This document shows, in pieces, positions 23,676 through 35,700 of a stretch of DNA of 64,000 bases (position 1 is the first letter of the stretch; every line of letters begins with the position of its first letter). The stretch is from positions 16,496,001 through 16,560,000 of the forward strand of contig CP142453.1 of the NCBI GenBank assembly GCA_038049695.1. The letters run 5' to 3'. Both the position numbers and the translations under genes were made by a program. The DNA is from Cinnamomum chago. Lineage: Eukaryota > Streptophyta > Magnoliopsida > Laurales > Lauraceae. The notes beneath the pieces were generated by a model. That model saw nothing but the letters and a program-made list of their open reading frames with translations, searched no databases and was not told the origin of the DNA.

Positions 23676-25430
23676 TCCACCAGAAATTAGAATAATAGAT
23701 TGCATAGTGCTGATGTACGAAGACACTGACAGAAATAATTCTATTTACATTCATTCACAAATGTGAGAATTACATTGACAGAAATGTTTGTACAACCTTC
23801 ATGTGAACAAAAAAAATACATTCACAAGTCTGTTGAACGTTCACTTTTCATATAAAGAGATTTACATAAAATACATCAACTTGATTGAAAAGAACTTGTT
23901 TGTATCATTGCTGTAGTTTTTTCGTCAGTTTTCGAAGTCATCATCAGCAACTAGTTGCCTGGCTTGGTAGTTTTCAATTGACCAGCTGCAATGCTTGTCG
24001 TGTAGGAACTTGCTTACTATCTCTACCCTTAATCCGTCAATTACGCGCTGTGACAACTTCGAAGCAATTACTTGTTTGTGAGTTAGTTGCTTCATAAGAT
24101 AACAAACGATCACTCCGCAATCAACACTGGAACAGGACATGATATTGTTAGTCGATTGTAAGCAAGGCACCGTCAAGTCAATTGAATTACTGTAGTTGCA
24201 CAATGATACTTACGAGCCCAATTTCTATTGTGGGGCGTCTTCGACGCTTATCAATGGAGCTCCATATGGCTGTGTCTCCTCAACATTGACATAATTGTAG
24301 TTCTCCACATACTGTTTCTGTATAATTAAAAACATTCCGTAGTTTGGGTCAGTTTCGATTATGCTAACGGTATCTTTGAATAAATAATGTCCAAGTAAGT
24401 GAGACATACCAAAATTCGTGCATCCTTAAAGTAATGATCCACTGTTTTAGGTGATCTTGGTAGTAAGGAGTTGTAATGTAGTCAATCTCCTTCTTTCTTA
24501 TCCAGCACCAACAATGTCCAGTGGAAGGGTTCAGCATCCTTCCTTTTTCCATTTGAATTCATCGGAAAAAGTACGAATCTGTGTTCTGCAGTTCTGCTGG
24601 GGGAGATCTGAGGCTGAAGTATCTTTTCCCTCAATTCCGGCGACGAGGAAGTAACAATTTTCTACATTAAGACATGTTTAGTAACTGTTTATTATATATA
24701 AAAATAAAGTAAATGATGACACGGTCAAGACAGTTATTGTCTTTTACCCAGCATAAACTTGTTACGAAGTACGATTTGTCACGAGGCAGCGTTTCTGTGT
24801 GTTGGACAGTTGTGAGTTGCTGTTGGATTTCACTCTGTTCTCTATATAGTAACTCAGCGTAGCAGTCAATAACATGTTCAATTTGAGACACATAATGTGA
24901 GGCATATTATTTGAACACTACCATTATGTTTGTGTAAAATGTAGGGATATTTTGTCAATGTGTCTGTGTTGTGATGCTTACAGTGCTTGACATTTCTGCT
25001 CTGCTGAGAACTAGTACTATGTCTTCATAAGATACAGCTTGTATCCCCTCACCTCCCCAGACGAGCGCCCTGCAAATCCAATTGCACAAAGGGCCCAATT
25101 AGTCTACATTTTCATTAAGGTTTCTTAAATTAAACAGTGGTGTTGATTAGGTGCATAGGTATGTGACTTACGAATTGCCCTCAGCTTCATAAATCTCCTT
25201 TAGCTTCTCTACGTCAGATGCATTCAGAAGCTTAGTGACCGCATTTTTGGAGAGTTTGAAGGGGACAGTTGTTGGGTTCATTTTCCTCGTTGCTGCTCTT
25301 TTCTTGATTCGTTTCACCATGGAGGACTGTTTCACCTCCTTAATTGGTTTTAATGGTGCAACAGACGGCATGATCTGATCAATATTTCAATTATAAAAAT
25401 ATAGATTAATCAAATTAGAATTTGTTGTAG

Positions 25431-25845
25431 GGCAGATAACTTTCATATAACATCAGATAAATTTGCTGATAGTGTGATAAAATCATACAGAAGTTAGATA
25501 AATTTAATGAAAAGTTTTATAAGTTGATACAGATCTCAGATAAATTGTTAGAAAGTCAGATAAAATGACACAGAAGTCAGATAAATTTGATACAGAACTC
25601 AGAAACCTGTTAGAAAGTCAGATAAAATGACACAGAAGTTAGATATATTTGATACAGAACTCAGATAAATTGTTAGAAAGTCAGATAAAATGACACAGAA
25701 GTCAGATAAATTTGATACAGAACTCAGATAAATTGTTAGAAAGTCAGATGAATTTGCTATAAACTCAGATAAAATGACACATAAGTCAGATAAATTTGAT
25801 ATAAACTCAGATAAAATGACACATAAGTCAGATAAAATTGATAGA
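25431..25845 (-). repeat. TTATCTGAGTT repeat array C (intron 4 of the Ulp1-like gene)
   Basis: About 19-20 units of about 21 bp lie wholly inside the intron 25375-25904. Plus-strand forms alternate between CAGAACTCAGATAAATTG, GTTAGAAAGTCAGATAAAATG and ACACAGAAGTCAGATAAATT, giving a higher-order period of about 63 bp. On the sense strand of the host gene the core reads TTATCTGA. Confidence 0.85.
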
Positions 25846-28210
25846 TATACAAAACATGAATTCAATGCAAAGATAAATTTATCTAAACAAGAATGGTCGT
25901 GTACCTGAAGATCCTCAGGTACATTTTCTGCAACATTACGATCAGTTGTAGCCTCCTTCGCTGCTTTCTGTCGTGTAGTAGTTTTTCTTGTAGGCTGGAA
26001 GATATCATCTAGAGTCTTCCCAGCCCACTGCAATCCTTTATCTATATATTCAATTGTCATTTCCCTCAAGAGCTGCTACAGTTTGAAGTTGTTTGATTCC
26101 AGATTAACCAACTTTTTCTTCAAGCCCTTTACCTCATTTTCTGCAGTCGTAGCTCTCGAGGACTGTATATATGACACACTGATGGTGTGTTTCAGCTGCT
26201 CTTTGAGGGAGCTGACCATTCGAGTTGACTCCTCTAAAGTATGATCTTTGTCCACACTGTGTGTTTCAAGCGAAGTCTTCTCCTTTGTCAATTGCTCAAC
26301 CAACAATAGAGCATCATCTCTTTCTCTTAGCAAGCTGGTGATCATTTGTTCAGTTTCAAGCCGCTTCTTTTTTATGCTGTTGTTTTCGGCCGACGTCCTT
26401 TCAAGGTCAATAGCCATCCGTTGGATCTGCTCTTGTAATTCTGTCTTCTCTTTAGTGAGTTGGATGACTAAAGAATTTGCCCTGTCACGCTCCTCAGTAA
26501 GAGTTTTGATCTCGCTGTTTTCGGGAGTTTGTGATTGTTGTCCAGGACTAGGCAATGTATCACCAGCTTCTGGTAAGGATCCAGAGTGTGCTTCAGATGG
26601 CTCTTCATTTACTGTGTTGCTGGCGCTGCCAATTATGTCAGCTAAGATGTTTGCAACCAGCAGATCTGTTTGTAGGGACGTCTGTTCATAGCCCGCCATC
26701 TCTGTACCAAATGCTATTGACTGTTTTGCCACAGCAGGGAAATCTGTTTCTTCACTGTTACTGTTTTGCAGTTGCTCTTCCAACTCGGATACAACCAATG
26801 TGTCTGTCAGTACGTCTGTATCTGGTTGGGTGTCTTCAATCATTTTCATTTGTTCTCCCTGATCTCCTTCTTCCAATTCTTCCTGGATGTTTTCATTTCC
26901 ATCCTCTTGATCGTCTCCTTGATCAACATTTTCTCCTTCTACTTCTACTGCTATGTCTCCCCCATCTCCTTGCTTTTTGTGTGTTTGGCCATCATGTTGC
27001 TCTCCTTCTATATCCATCATGACCTTCTTGTCACTAGCGCCACTGTCCAACAAGGACTGTAATCGCTGCACTTCAAGCAGCGTGATATCTAATTCGTCCC
27101 CAAGGACCTGCATTTGATACAAATGTTACAAAGAACATGTTAGATTAAAAACTTAGATAAAATTAGACAGTGAAAGTTGTGAAAAATACCTCAGTAGCTG
27201 CTAGTGAATGAAGGGGCCTTTTCCTAAGTGTCATACTCAGTGCCCTTAGATTCCACTTTAGTACTCGTGGGAAATGCACCGAATCATCTGGTTTGATGAT
27301 TGTCGTATGCTCACACAACCAATACTGTTACAAAATCATAAAACATAAATGTAGGTCAATAAATCTTTATATATTGAAATTCGAATTTGTAAATTTGTAG
27401 TTGTATATCATACCGGTAATGCAATAAGGCAACCAATTACTCTATCAGACCCACGACTTCTGTTGTGTATCGACTCCATGAGAAACTTTGAAATCTCTTC
27501 TGCCCAAGCATAGTGCTTCATATCCATGTAGTTTTCAACATATCCCACATATGCCCATCCTATAGTGTTTCCATGGGTTGCAAAAAAGAGTACGACAAGG
27601 ATATACAGGCAAAGTAGCCTAGCAACATCAGCAATGTCAGTTTCTGATACTCCATTCAATGCTAGAAGGAGCTGTTGCTTTATTTGTGGAGCTGACACCC
27701 TTGAACAACCATGGAATCTTCTAGATATGAATTCAGTTGTTTTCCTTTTTGAATATTTTAGATCAAGTTCTCTTGTTCCGTTTGGTATGCCGAAGATCAG
27801 CGATATGTCATTTGCAGTTAATGGCACGTAGGACCTTCCTAATCTGAATTGTCTTCTCTGTCTGTTGTATGTATCAAGGATCAACATAATGTCCTTGTCA
27901 AACTTTCTGCACATCTTTTCAGATATTTTGTTAGCCAGCATGCATTCTATGAGGCTCCAGAATGGAGTTTTTCTTAATTCAACTCTGTGGACTTTAGTGA
28001 CCATTTGTTTGATGCTGTGGACCAGTGACACAGTTGAGACCAAATTTAATCTGAACTGGTAATGAGCGCTAGTCTTCTCATCATTTATGTCCTTACTGAC
28101 TTCATTCTTGTTTGATGGTTTATCTTCCACCCTTTTTCTCTTGTTATGTTTTATTCCTGCATATAGTAAAATAACTCAGATTCATATCACCAAAAGATTA
28201 AAACAACTGA

Positions 28211-29088
28211 ATACAGAACAGAGATACAATTGCACAATACACAGATAAATTTATATTAAACTCAGATAAATTGTTAGAAAGTCAGATAAATTTGATATAA
28301 ACTCAGATAAACTCATGAAATAGACAAAAGGTTTGTTGAATTTCCAGTCCAGCATCACACTCTCTTGCTTTTAAACTCAGATAAAGTCAGGAGACATTTA
28401 TTCAACAAAACACAGAACACAGATAAATTGCACAATACACAGATAAATTTAAATTAAACTCAGATAAATTTAAATTAAACTCAGATAAATTGTTGGAAAG
28501 TCAGATAAATTTGATATAAACTCAGATAAACTCATGAAATAGACAAAAGGTTTGTTAAATTTCCAGTCCAGCATCACACTCTCTTGCTTTTAAACTCAGA
28601 TAAAGTCAAGAGACATTGATTCAACATCACACAGAACACAGATACAATTGCACAATACACAGATAAATTTGAATTAAACTCAGATAAAATTGATCTAAAG
28701 TCAGATAAATTTGATATAAACTCAGATAAACTCATGAAATAGACAAAAGATTTGTTGGATTTCAAGTCCAGCATCAGACTCTATTGCTTTTAATCTCAGA
28801 TAAAGTCAAGAGACATTGATTCAACATCACACAGAATACAGATACAATTGCACAGGACACAGATAAATTTGATATAAACTCAGATAAAATTGATCTAAAC
28901 TCAGATAAATTTGATGTAAACTCAGATAAACTCATGCAATAGACAAAAGATTTGGTGGATTTCCAGTCCAGCATCAGACTATCTTGCTTTTAATCTCAGA
29001 TAAAGTCAAGAGACATTGATTCAACATCACACAGAACACAGATACAATTGCACAGGACACAGATAAATTTGATATAAACTCAGATATT
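28211..29088 (-). repeat. TTATCTGAGTT array D with ~200-bp higher-order repeat (intron 1 of the Ulp1-like gene)
   Basis: The array fills most of the intron 28157-29227. The short CAGATAAA core is embedded in a larger unit of about 200-220 bp present about four times. Each large unit carries TCCAGCATCA, TTGCTTTTAA, CAGATAAAGTCA, GAGACATT and ATTCAAC, seen near 28350, 28570, 28770 and 28970. Two nearly identical 66-codon open frames (28574-28774 and 28774-28974, minus) are products of this repetition and not genes. Confidence 0.88.
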
Positions 29089-29868
29089 TTTTTAAAAAAA
29101 ATCTAAGATAAAATTACTTGAAACTGACAAAGTAGCAATGAATGTTATACATTTGGTTCAACATTTCTAATTTATATAAGAACGACAGACATTATAAGCC
29201 AAAAAAGGAAAAAATCTGTCTGGATACCTTCAGCTTTCTGTTGCTCTTGCTCCTGGCTTTCTAAAAGAATTGAGGACTTCGTTCTGGCCATTTCCTGATT
29301 TGGTTTTCGTTATTAGAAGAGGAAGCAGAAAGAATGGTAGTAAATCATTCAAATCGGCGATTAACGGTAAGATAGGGTTTCCAAACAAAAAGACTGAGAA
29401 ACTTTGAACTTACAAGGGAAATGAGTATTTTGAACTGTATTTGTATGCTTTCGGAAACAGTTATGCAGTTGTGGAACCGTCTTCTGCAACTAGGGTTTGT
29501 ATGTCGTCTTTCTTGTATCACCTCTTGTCGAAATCGAAGATATCTTTGATGCAAACTCTAACTTGCAATGAAACAGTTAATCTAAGGAAAGTTTTTGAAA
29601 TTTTAATTTAACCTGTTGTTACTCGTTGCATGCAGTCACAGAGACGATAATGTCGCCTTTTTCGTCGTTTCTTTCCTCTTTCAGAATATTCGAAAGTCTT
29701 TTTGCGATATGAGTGTAACGCTTTCGTTGGCCTTATCTTAATAAAGATAGAATGAATGCAAGGGCAAATCAGACCTTTTATGTACCAAATTGTGTATGAG
29801 GGACCTTTGGCTGGACGTTTTGTTTTTGTGGACTGTTCGCAATAAAGTGAGGAGTTGAGGGACCTAAC

Positions 29869-31307
29869 GAATCATAATCCTTATCTAATGGTAAAAACCT
29901 TATCTCTAACCAATCCTAGCAAACCCTTTTACCTCTTCACCCACCCACAATCACATTTTTTATATCTAAAAATTAAAATTGTAAACATCTCGCTGAAGCA
30001 ATCTATTATGTGCGTATGGTGGTAATTGTTTGTTTGTAGATCAATTATTGTCACAACCTACTCTTTTTGAGTCTGTCATATCGATGCTCGTGGCTTACTC
30101 GATCAGATATATCATGATCTCTTTTCGAAGCTTTTAATCGTGCATCTTGACAAAGTGACAAGATCAACATTGAAGTATAAAACCAAGACCATGGCCGACT
30201 TGATCGCAAGATCATCACCGTGGCATGACTCTCTTGCCAAGACTTTTAAATAAATTACACAGAGAGAAAAATCTGAGCTTCTAAATAAGTCTCATTGCTT
30301 CAAGCGCAAGCCTGTGCCTTTTCACACCATCTCAATGTAGATAAGCATATATAAATATTTTCTTCGTTTCAATCAAATCCAATGTGAGATTCCAGTAATG
30401 AAGTCTAAATGGCTTTTTTACTATTTTAAAATTTTCCAACATTCTCCCATAATTTTTAAAATTTCTAATACTAATAATGTCACCAAGGCAAGCCGATAAT
30501 TTTCCTAGGGCCATATTCATCGGCAACAATTTGATCAAGAAGATTATGATGGAATCATTTATCCATAACACACCTTTGGGTATATTTATGCAATTGAGGG
30601 GATTCTGCAATAGAGAATGGAACTGATTAGATTTTCTATAAAAAAAAAAAACATTGTTTCACCGTTAGGTGTAACAATTTTTTTTTTATTGAATAGTTAA
30701 AAAGATAAAGGATTGAGTGAGAAATCCTCTTATTGCATAAACAAGTTGTCGATGTTCAATTCTATTCCGATTAACTCCATCATACCGTTTGCCTAGCTTC
30801 CTATAAAAAAAATCTCTAGTGGCTTTATCTAAAATGTCCATCAACAAGACCCAGAAATTAGAAAGATAGTAGAGGGAAATATGAATCAATCAGGCGGGAA
30901 CTAATTGCACTATCATGAAGAGATTGCAATTTCCTGGTACTTCCATTGCATTCAATGAGTGTCACCAATACATAATTGAAGCCTTAAGATCTTCAAGTCT
31001 GGAACGTTTTAGGAGCATCTATCAACAACTATTACAGTCTGAATCACTCTATCACTGGACCCATATCTATAGAGATGGGAGGCTTAAAGACTGTATGTGC
31101 TGTGTCAGGACCTCAAATGGTTGGTCCCTAATGTATTTGATCCTGCTCTAAAGATTGGATCTAATAAAGGCATATTGTATAAGCCATTCAAACTTTCAAA
31201 TTAATTAAAAAACTGGTCCCTATCCATGGGAGATTTGAGACAACTTCCTCTTTTTAAGTGTAATTCTATATGCAATGTAAAACTAACTCTTTTTTTTTTC
31301 TTTCTAA
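29869..31307. other. Intergenic, no gene seen
   Basis: The stretch is AT-rich with poly-A runs near 30640-30690. AATCCTTATCTAA followed by a CTTATCTCTAA-like block at 29875-29915 resembles sequence at 18803-18836 on the other side of the MULE. No gene or delimited transposon is seen. Confidence 0.45.
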
Positions 31308-31500
31308 CGGAGGGTTGGACTAATTCCCTCTGGGCTCAGAGAGAAGCCGAGTAAAACCCCTGTAGCCCCTAGGTGGTGGCACAAGTAAACTCAACATTCG
31401 GTTTCTGAAGAGGGGGGCACCGGGGATCAATACCAAGACCTCTAGCTCCGGAAGAGGAAGGTACCGTGGTCCTGACCAGTCGGCCAAACCCTTAGGGTTC
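31308..31500 (-). repeat. tRNA-derived SINE, second family
   Basis: On the minus strand an A-box-like TGGCCGACTGGTCAGG (31471-31486) precedes a B-box-like GGTCTTGGTATTGATCCCC (31421-31441), with a GC-rich body (CCACCACCTAGGGGCTAC). The base composition is unlike the AT-rich surroundings. The body differs from the SINE at 32610. Confidence 0.5.
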
Positions 31501-31753
31501 AATGTAAAACTAACTTACTATATGTATTTATACACCAAAAGATCTTGTGAAGAAAGAAAGAAAAGATTGTGATTTTCACCAGACTCGGCCTTTTTTTTTT
31601 TTTGGTTTCATGTGTTTAAGATCCAGCAACAAGCTTTCAGGACAAACAACTGGAAAACAGAGAGAAAAAATTCATGCTTTTCACAAAGAAAGGGATTTTG
31701 AAAAAAAGAAAAAAGCAGCAGCTTACACTGTAATCTGTAACACCAAAAGACTG

Positions 31754-32170
31754 TAGGTGCCGCCAGTTCATGGGCCGGGTTGGCCGGCTGAGCAATATCC
31801 AAGCCCGGTCCAATTTTTAAACCATTAGCCCAAGCGTGACCATAGGCCAACTTGGGCATAAGTGCTTGGCCGTAGCCTGACCCACTTGAAAAAGGTTAAG
31901 CCCAAGCCTGGGTAAATCATGACTTTTGTAGAAAGAAATTCTTCTATTGATTGAACTATAGCTCAGCTAGTTGGGTCGCTTGTGCATGTGTGAAAAAAGT
32001 GCATGTGTTTGAATCCCCATTCTAACAAAAAAATTGTCTATACTTAAATTGTGTCTCTCATTCGGGTTGGACCAAGCTTGGGTCTTCTAAAACTGAATCC
32101 AAGCCCAGCCTCTGTGCCAAAACCAAAGGGTCAAAGCGGCTTAGTCTGGCCCAGTCCATGAGCACCCCTA
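31754..32170. mobile_element. hAT-like MITE with a nested SINE
   Basis: The left end TAGGTGCCGCCAGTTCATGG and the right end, read inverted (TAGGGGTGCTCATGGACTGG), form imperfect inverted ends of the TAGGGGTG type common in plant hAT elements. The inside is rich in GGCC/GCCC words. A SINE-like piece (31950-32050) appears to have inserted into it. No clean 8-bp target duplication was found, so this is tentative. Confidence 0.4.
31950..32050 (+). repeat. SINE-like tRNA-derived fragment
   Basis: The A-box-like TAGCTCAGCTAGTTGGG (31959-31975) and the B-box-like GTGTTTGAATCCCC (32005-32018) have tRNA-like spacing. The fragment lies inside the hAT-like MITE. Confidence 0.5.
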
Positions 32171-32609
32171 AAATGAGCTACTAGGGTGGTGATGGCTGGT
32201 AGTTCATTGTATATATATGCATGAACCCGAACCCAATCTCAACCCTAGTCCAAGTTAAACCATCGACTAAACTTGTGAGAATACAAGGAAAACATGCTCT
32301 ACTCATTCACAATTGAACTTGAGCTCACTCTCCACCTTACCTAGAGCTAGGATGTCAATGGATCTCTGTTAACTTCTTGCCTTAAGGACGCAATCTAAAA
32401 AATTTGGGTACAAACCTCTTTTTAGACGTTATTGATAATCAGCAGGTCCAGGTCCACATTTTGGGTTACCAGATCCAAATACTCAAGTATTTAGTGCCGG
32501 ACAACAAGAAAACCATTTTTTATTTTTTCTACACTGCAATCAAGTATTTAGTGCCAACCATTCGAATTTGACATTCTTTTTCTTTCTTGTTTATTTTGTA
32601 CATCATAGT

Positions 32610-32757
32610 TTGAGATAGCTCAATTGGCCTAGGACCACGGTTTGCACCGGAGGTTGTAGGTTCGAAACTGCACTACCACACTGGGGCTACATGAGAGTTT
32701 ACCCGGCTTTCCTCCGATAGTAAAAAAAAATATATATATATATATATAAATATATAT
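32610..32757 (+). repeat. tRNA-derived SINE, copy 2
   Basis: A box TAGCTCAATTGG (32617-32628) and B box GGTTCGAAAC (32659-32668) precede the same body as the copy at 10465 (CCACACTGGGGCTAC, GAGTTTACC) and an A/TA-rich tail. The tail contains the insertion site of the long-TIR MULE that starts at 32758. Confidence 0.72.
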
Positions 32758-35700
32758 GAGGGGGCCTAGAGCGTCCGCTCACCTATGTGTGAGTGACTGA
32801 AAGCCCGCTTGCCCATTTCCATCTCGGTCTAAAATTGAAAGCCCGCCCATTTCTTTCAAACATGTTTCGTGGTCCGCCCATTTCAACAAACGTTATTTCG
32901 AGGATTTCATCGTCTCCTCAGCCTCAACGATGCCCTCACAGTTTCTCCTCACGTCTCCCTCGACGAAACCCTCAACGAAACCCAATCTTGTATCGTCTCC
33001 TCCCCAACCTCATCTCGTCTCCTTAGCTCCTCGGCGCCCGGTGTTGACATCGTCGGAGAGACTGTGCTCGTCGTCGCATCGCATCTTGTCCTGCACGAAA
33101 CCCTCCTCTTTTATCGCTGCTCTCTCTGGTTTCTTTACAAAAGGTAAGATTTCATGTTTGTATTTTATTTTTGGATTTGTTTTCCATTTTCGTGTTTTTC
33201 AGGGTTCTGAAAAATTCATTGAAGGTGCTGTCACCGGAGGAGGAGGAGAGAGGGAAACGTGTTGAGTCCCAAATCCGTCGTTCCATCTCTCCCATCTAAT
33301 CGTCAGAGCTGTAGCAGGTGTAAAATGCAACGTTTGAAGCTCTGCCACAGCACCTGCTCAGAATCGGGTTGGTAGAAATGTGGTGATTTGGGGATTTTTT
33401 TGGAAATTCAATTTTTTGTTTATATCGGGCAATTCCCCTTTTTAGCAAAAGGAATGAAGCCTTGAGTGACATACTATCAGCCTTCTTCTCCAGCGACGGT
33501 AGGTCACCAGACACCGCAACAAATCTCAGACGTTCAAGCACAGATTTGAGTGGTTTGCCCTTTTTATCTAACTCCGAAGCACGCATTCGGTCCTACATCT
33601 GAACCAGTCTCAAGACTCCTCGTCTTGCAAAACTACCGGGTCCCATCTTGAGGATCTGCAAGTGAAATCCCAATTCGCTCCAATAGGGAACCAAGGTGAC
33701 TGGTGATGACATAAGTTCAACTTAGGATTCTCCCAAGTTCCATGTACTCCCTCTCGAGCTGCAAAACTAGCTTTGACTTATTTTTCCATTACCTGTTAGT
33801 ATATAGAGACTGTGCTCGTCGTCCATCGCATCTTGTCCTGCACGAAACCCTCCTCTTTTATCGCTGCTCTCTCTGCTTGCTTTACAAAAGGTAAGATTTC
33901 ATGTAAGAGTTAGGAACTACAAGTTACAACTCACAGGCTGGAAATTATAGATTGATAATTAGACCTCTTTCTATGAATTTTTATTAATAAAATTACTCAC
34001 TCCTGTTAATTTCTTACACTAACAGGTCTTCATAATGAGCAGACTTATCCATGTGCAGCCAAAGAATGTAAGAGATGTTATCAACAAACTAGAAAAGGTC
34101 ATGGGTCGGTGACAAGGCTAGCACCAGTTTTTGATGTAGTCAAAGGTCATCTATCAGGCCAACCAACACAAAGATCCAGACCTATTCAATGCTCCATCTT
34201 ATGTGCAAGGAAATTGAGGGTCCTTGGCAAGATTAATGGAAACTAACAGAGATTCAGACCTCTTCAATGCTCCATCTTATGTGCAAGGAAATTGAGGCTC
34301 CTTAGCAAGATTAATGGAAACTAAATTTATACTTTTGAGGAAAAGGACTTTAAACAAGGGGCAAATAGTTGATTATTTGTATTTACACAGTTTCAAATCA
34401 AGCAGAATTTGGTGAATATGGATCATTGAATAGTTGTATTGTTTAATGTGGCTTCAAATGAACTTGTACTCTGTAACATGTTGCTTAATGTAAATGGTTG
34501 TGCTGCTTAATTTAACTAGCCAAAACAGTATTGATGTACTCATTTGTTATCATACGACTTGTCTCCAGGGGTTTCATTGGTCATATATGAGGTGTTTTAA
34601 GTTGAGGATGCAAATTACCATTAATGGCATTTTCATAAAAATTGGATAAGATGGACCTGATTCAGCCATTTGTAGTTTATAAAAATAAAAAAACACTGAT
34701 ACTTGAAATTGGATAATTGGATTACATGGAACACATTATGCCATTTTTACGGGAGTTAGATAATTTTGAATTACATGGAATCCGTTCAGCCATTTTACAG
34801 AGTTTCATCCTTGAGCCAACATCTACCACCTACAATATAGATGGAATTGGTTGTAGTTCCAATTTCAACTGTTGGATATATACATGTAACTGGTTTTAGT
34901 ACAGATGCAACAAACACACCATGGAGCTCTTGAACCATTCAAGACAACTCAAATTTCATAAATGTTACAAGAACCACCAGAATGCTACAATTCAAATGCA
35001 ACCCAGAAAATTACAACCAAAATATTACAGGAACCAGAATTTCATACACAACAAATCCATGAATTTTACAACACAAATGCAGCGCACAAAATTACACCCA
35101 CTAGAAAAGAACTTGTAATGGAAAAATAAGTCAAAGCTAGTTTTGCAGCTCGAGAGGGAGTACATGAAACTTGGGAGAATCCTAAGTTGAACTTATGTCA
35201 TCACCAGTCACCTTGGTTCCCTATTGGAGCAAATTGGGATTTCACTTGCAGATCCTCAAGATGGGACCCGGTAGTTTTACAAGACGAGGAGTCTTGAGAC
35301 TGGTTCAGATGTAGGACCGAATGCGTACTTCGGTGTCAGATAAAAAGGGCAAACCACTCAGATCTGTGCTTGAACGTCTGAGATTTGTTGCGGTGTCTGG
35401 TGACCTACCGTCGCTGGAGAAGAAGGCTGATAGTATGTCACTCAAGGCTTCATTCCTTTTGCTGAAAAGGGGAATTGCCCGATATAAATAAAAAATTGAA
35501 TTTCCAAAAAAATCCCCAAATCACCGCATTTCTATCAACCCGATTCTGAGCAAGTGTTGTGGCAGAGCTTCAAACGTTGCATTTTACACCTGCTACAGCT
35601 CTGACGATTAGATGGGAGAGATGGAACGACGGATTTGGGACTCAACAGTTTCCCTCTCTTCTCCTCCTCCGGTGACAGCACCTTCAATGAATTTTTCAGA

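Larger units (their letters stand above)
23925..29291 (-). pseudogene. Ulp1/C48 cysteine protease-like gene carried by the MULE, ten exons, decayed
   Basis: Exons by eye (minus): 29291-29228, 28156-27414, 27324-27190, 27107-25905, 25374-25172, 25069-24982, about 24882-24748, 24661-24410, 24317-24214, 24126-23925. Phases join across nearly all introns. The N-terminus has a basic KHNKRKR stretch. A helical domain in exon 2 (VPLTANDISLIFGIPNG) is of the kind found before transposon-borne C48 proteases. Exon 4 is an acidic then coiled-coil region of about 350 residues. The C48 core shows the His motif HWTLLVLD in exon 8 and the Cys motif SVDCGVIVCYL across exons 9/10. Family members remove SUMO-like modifiers; the role in MULEs is unknown. 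In-frame stops lie at 26076-26078 (TAG), 24482-24484 (TGA, likely a former Trp) and 24225-24227 (TAG). The exon 7 acceptor looks lost (CAA in place of CAG). No active product is expected. Confidence 0.85.
19045..29868. mobile_element. Kaonashi-type Mutator-like element with Ulp1-like gene
   Basis: About 10.8 kb holds two convergent genes: a MURA-type transposase (plus, 20464-22741) and a Ulp1/C48 protease-like gene (minus, 29291-23925). Mutator-like elements that carry an Ulp1-like gene and lack long terminal inverted repeats are known in plants as Kaonashi elements. The borders are inferred from imperfect inverted termini. AGGTCCCT occurs at 19049-19056 and 19139-19146, and its complement AGGGACCT at 29799-29806 and 29858-29865. 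The subterminal pieces after the inner motifs also align weakly (CTAATTTACCCATG against CTGATTTGCCCTTG). No clean 9-bp target duplication was found. Four arrays of one roughly 21-bp repeat lie inside. Both genes carry several disabling changes, so this copy is probably not autonomous. Confidence 0.8.

Noticed and set aside
25599..25904. Protein-like continuation after exon 4 of the Ulp1-like gene (repeated LSDFCVILSEF)
   Set aside because: This is read-through of repeat array C in intron 4. The splice donor CAG|GTACAC lies at 25905/25904.
28574..28974. Two near-identical 66-codon frames
   Set aside because: They arise from the 200-bp higher-order repeat of array D.
33296..33586. 96-codon minus-strand frame in the MULE arm
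   Set aside because: It also occurs in the other arm with an interruption and has no recognised family. It is kept only as possible captured sequence, not as a gene.
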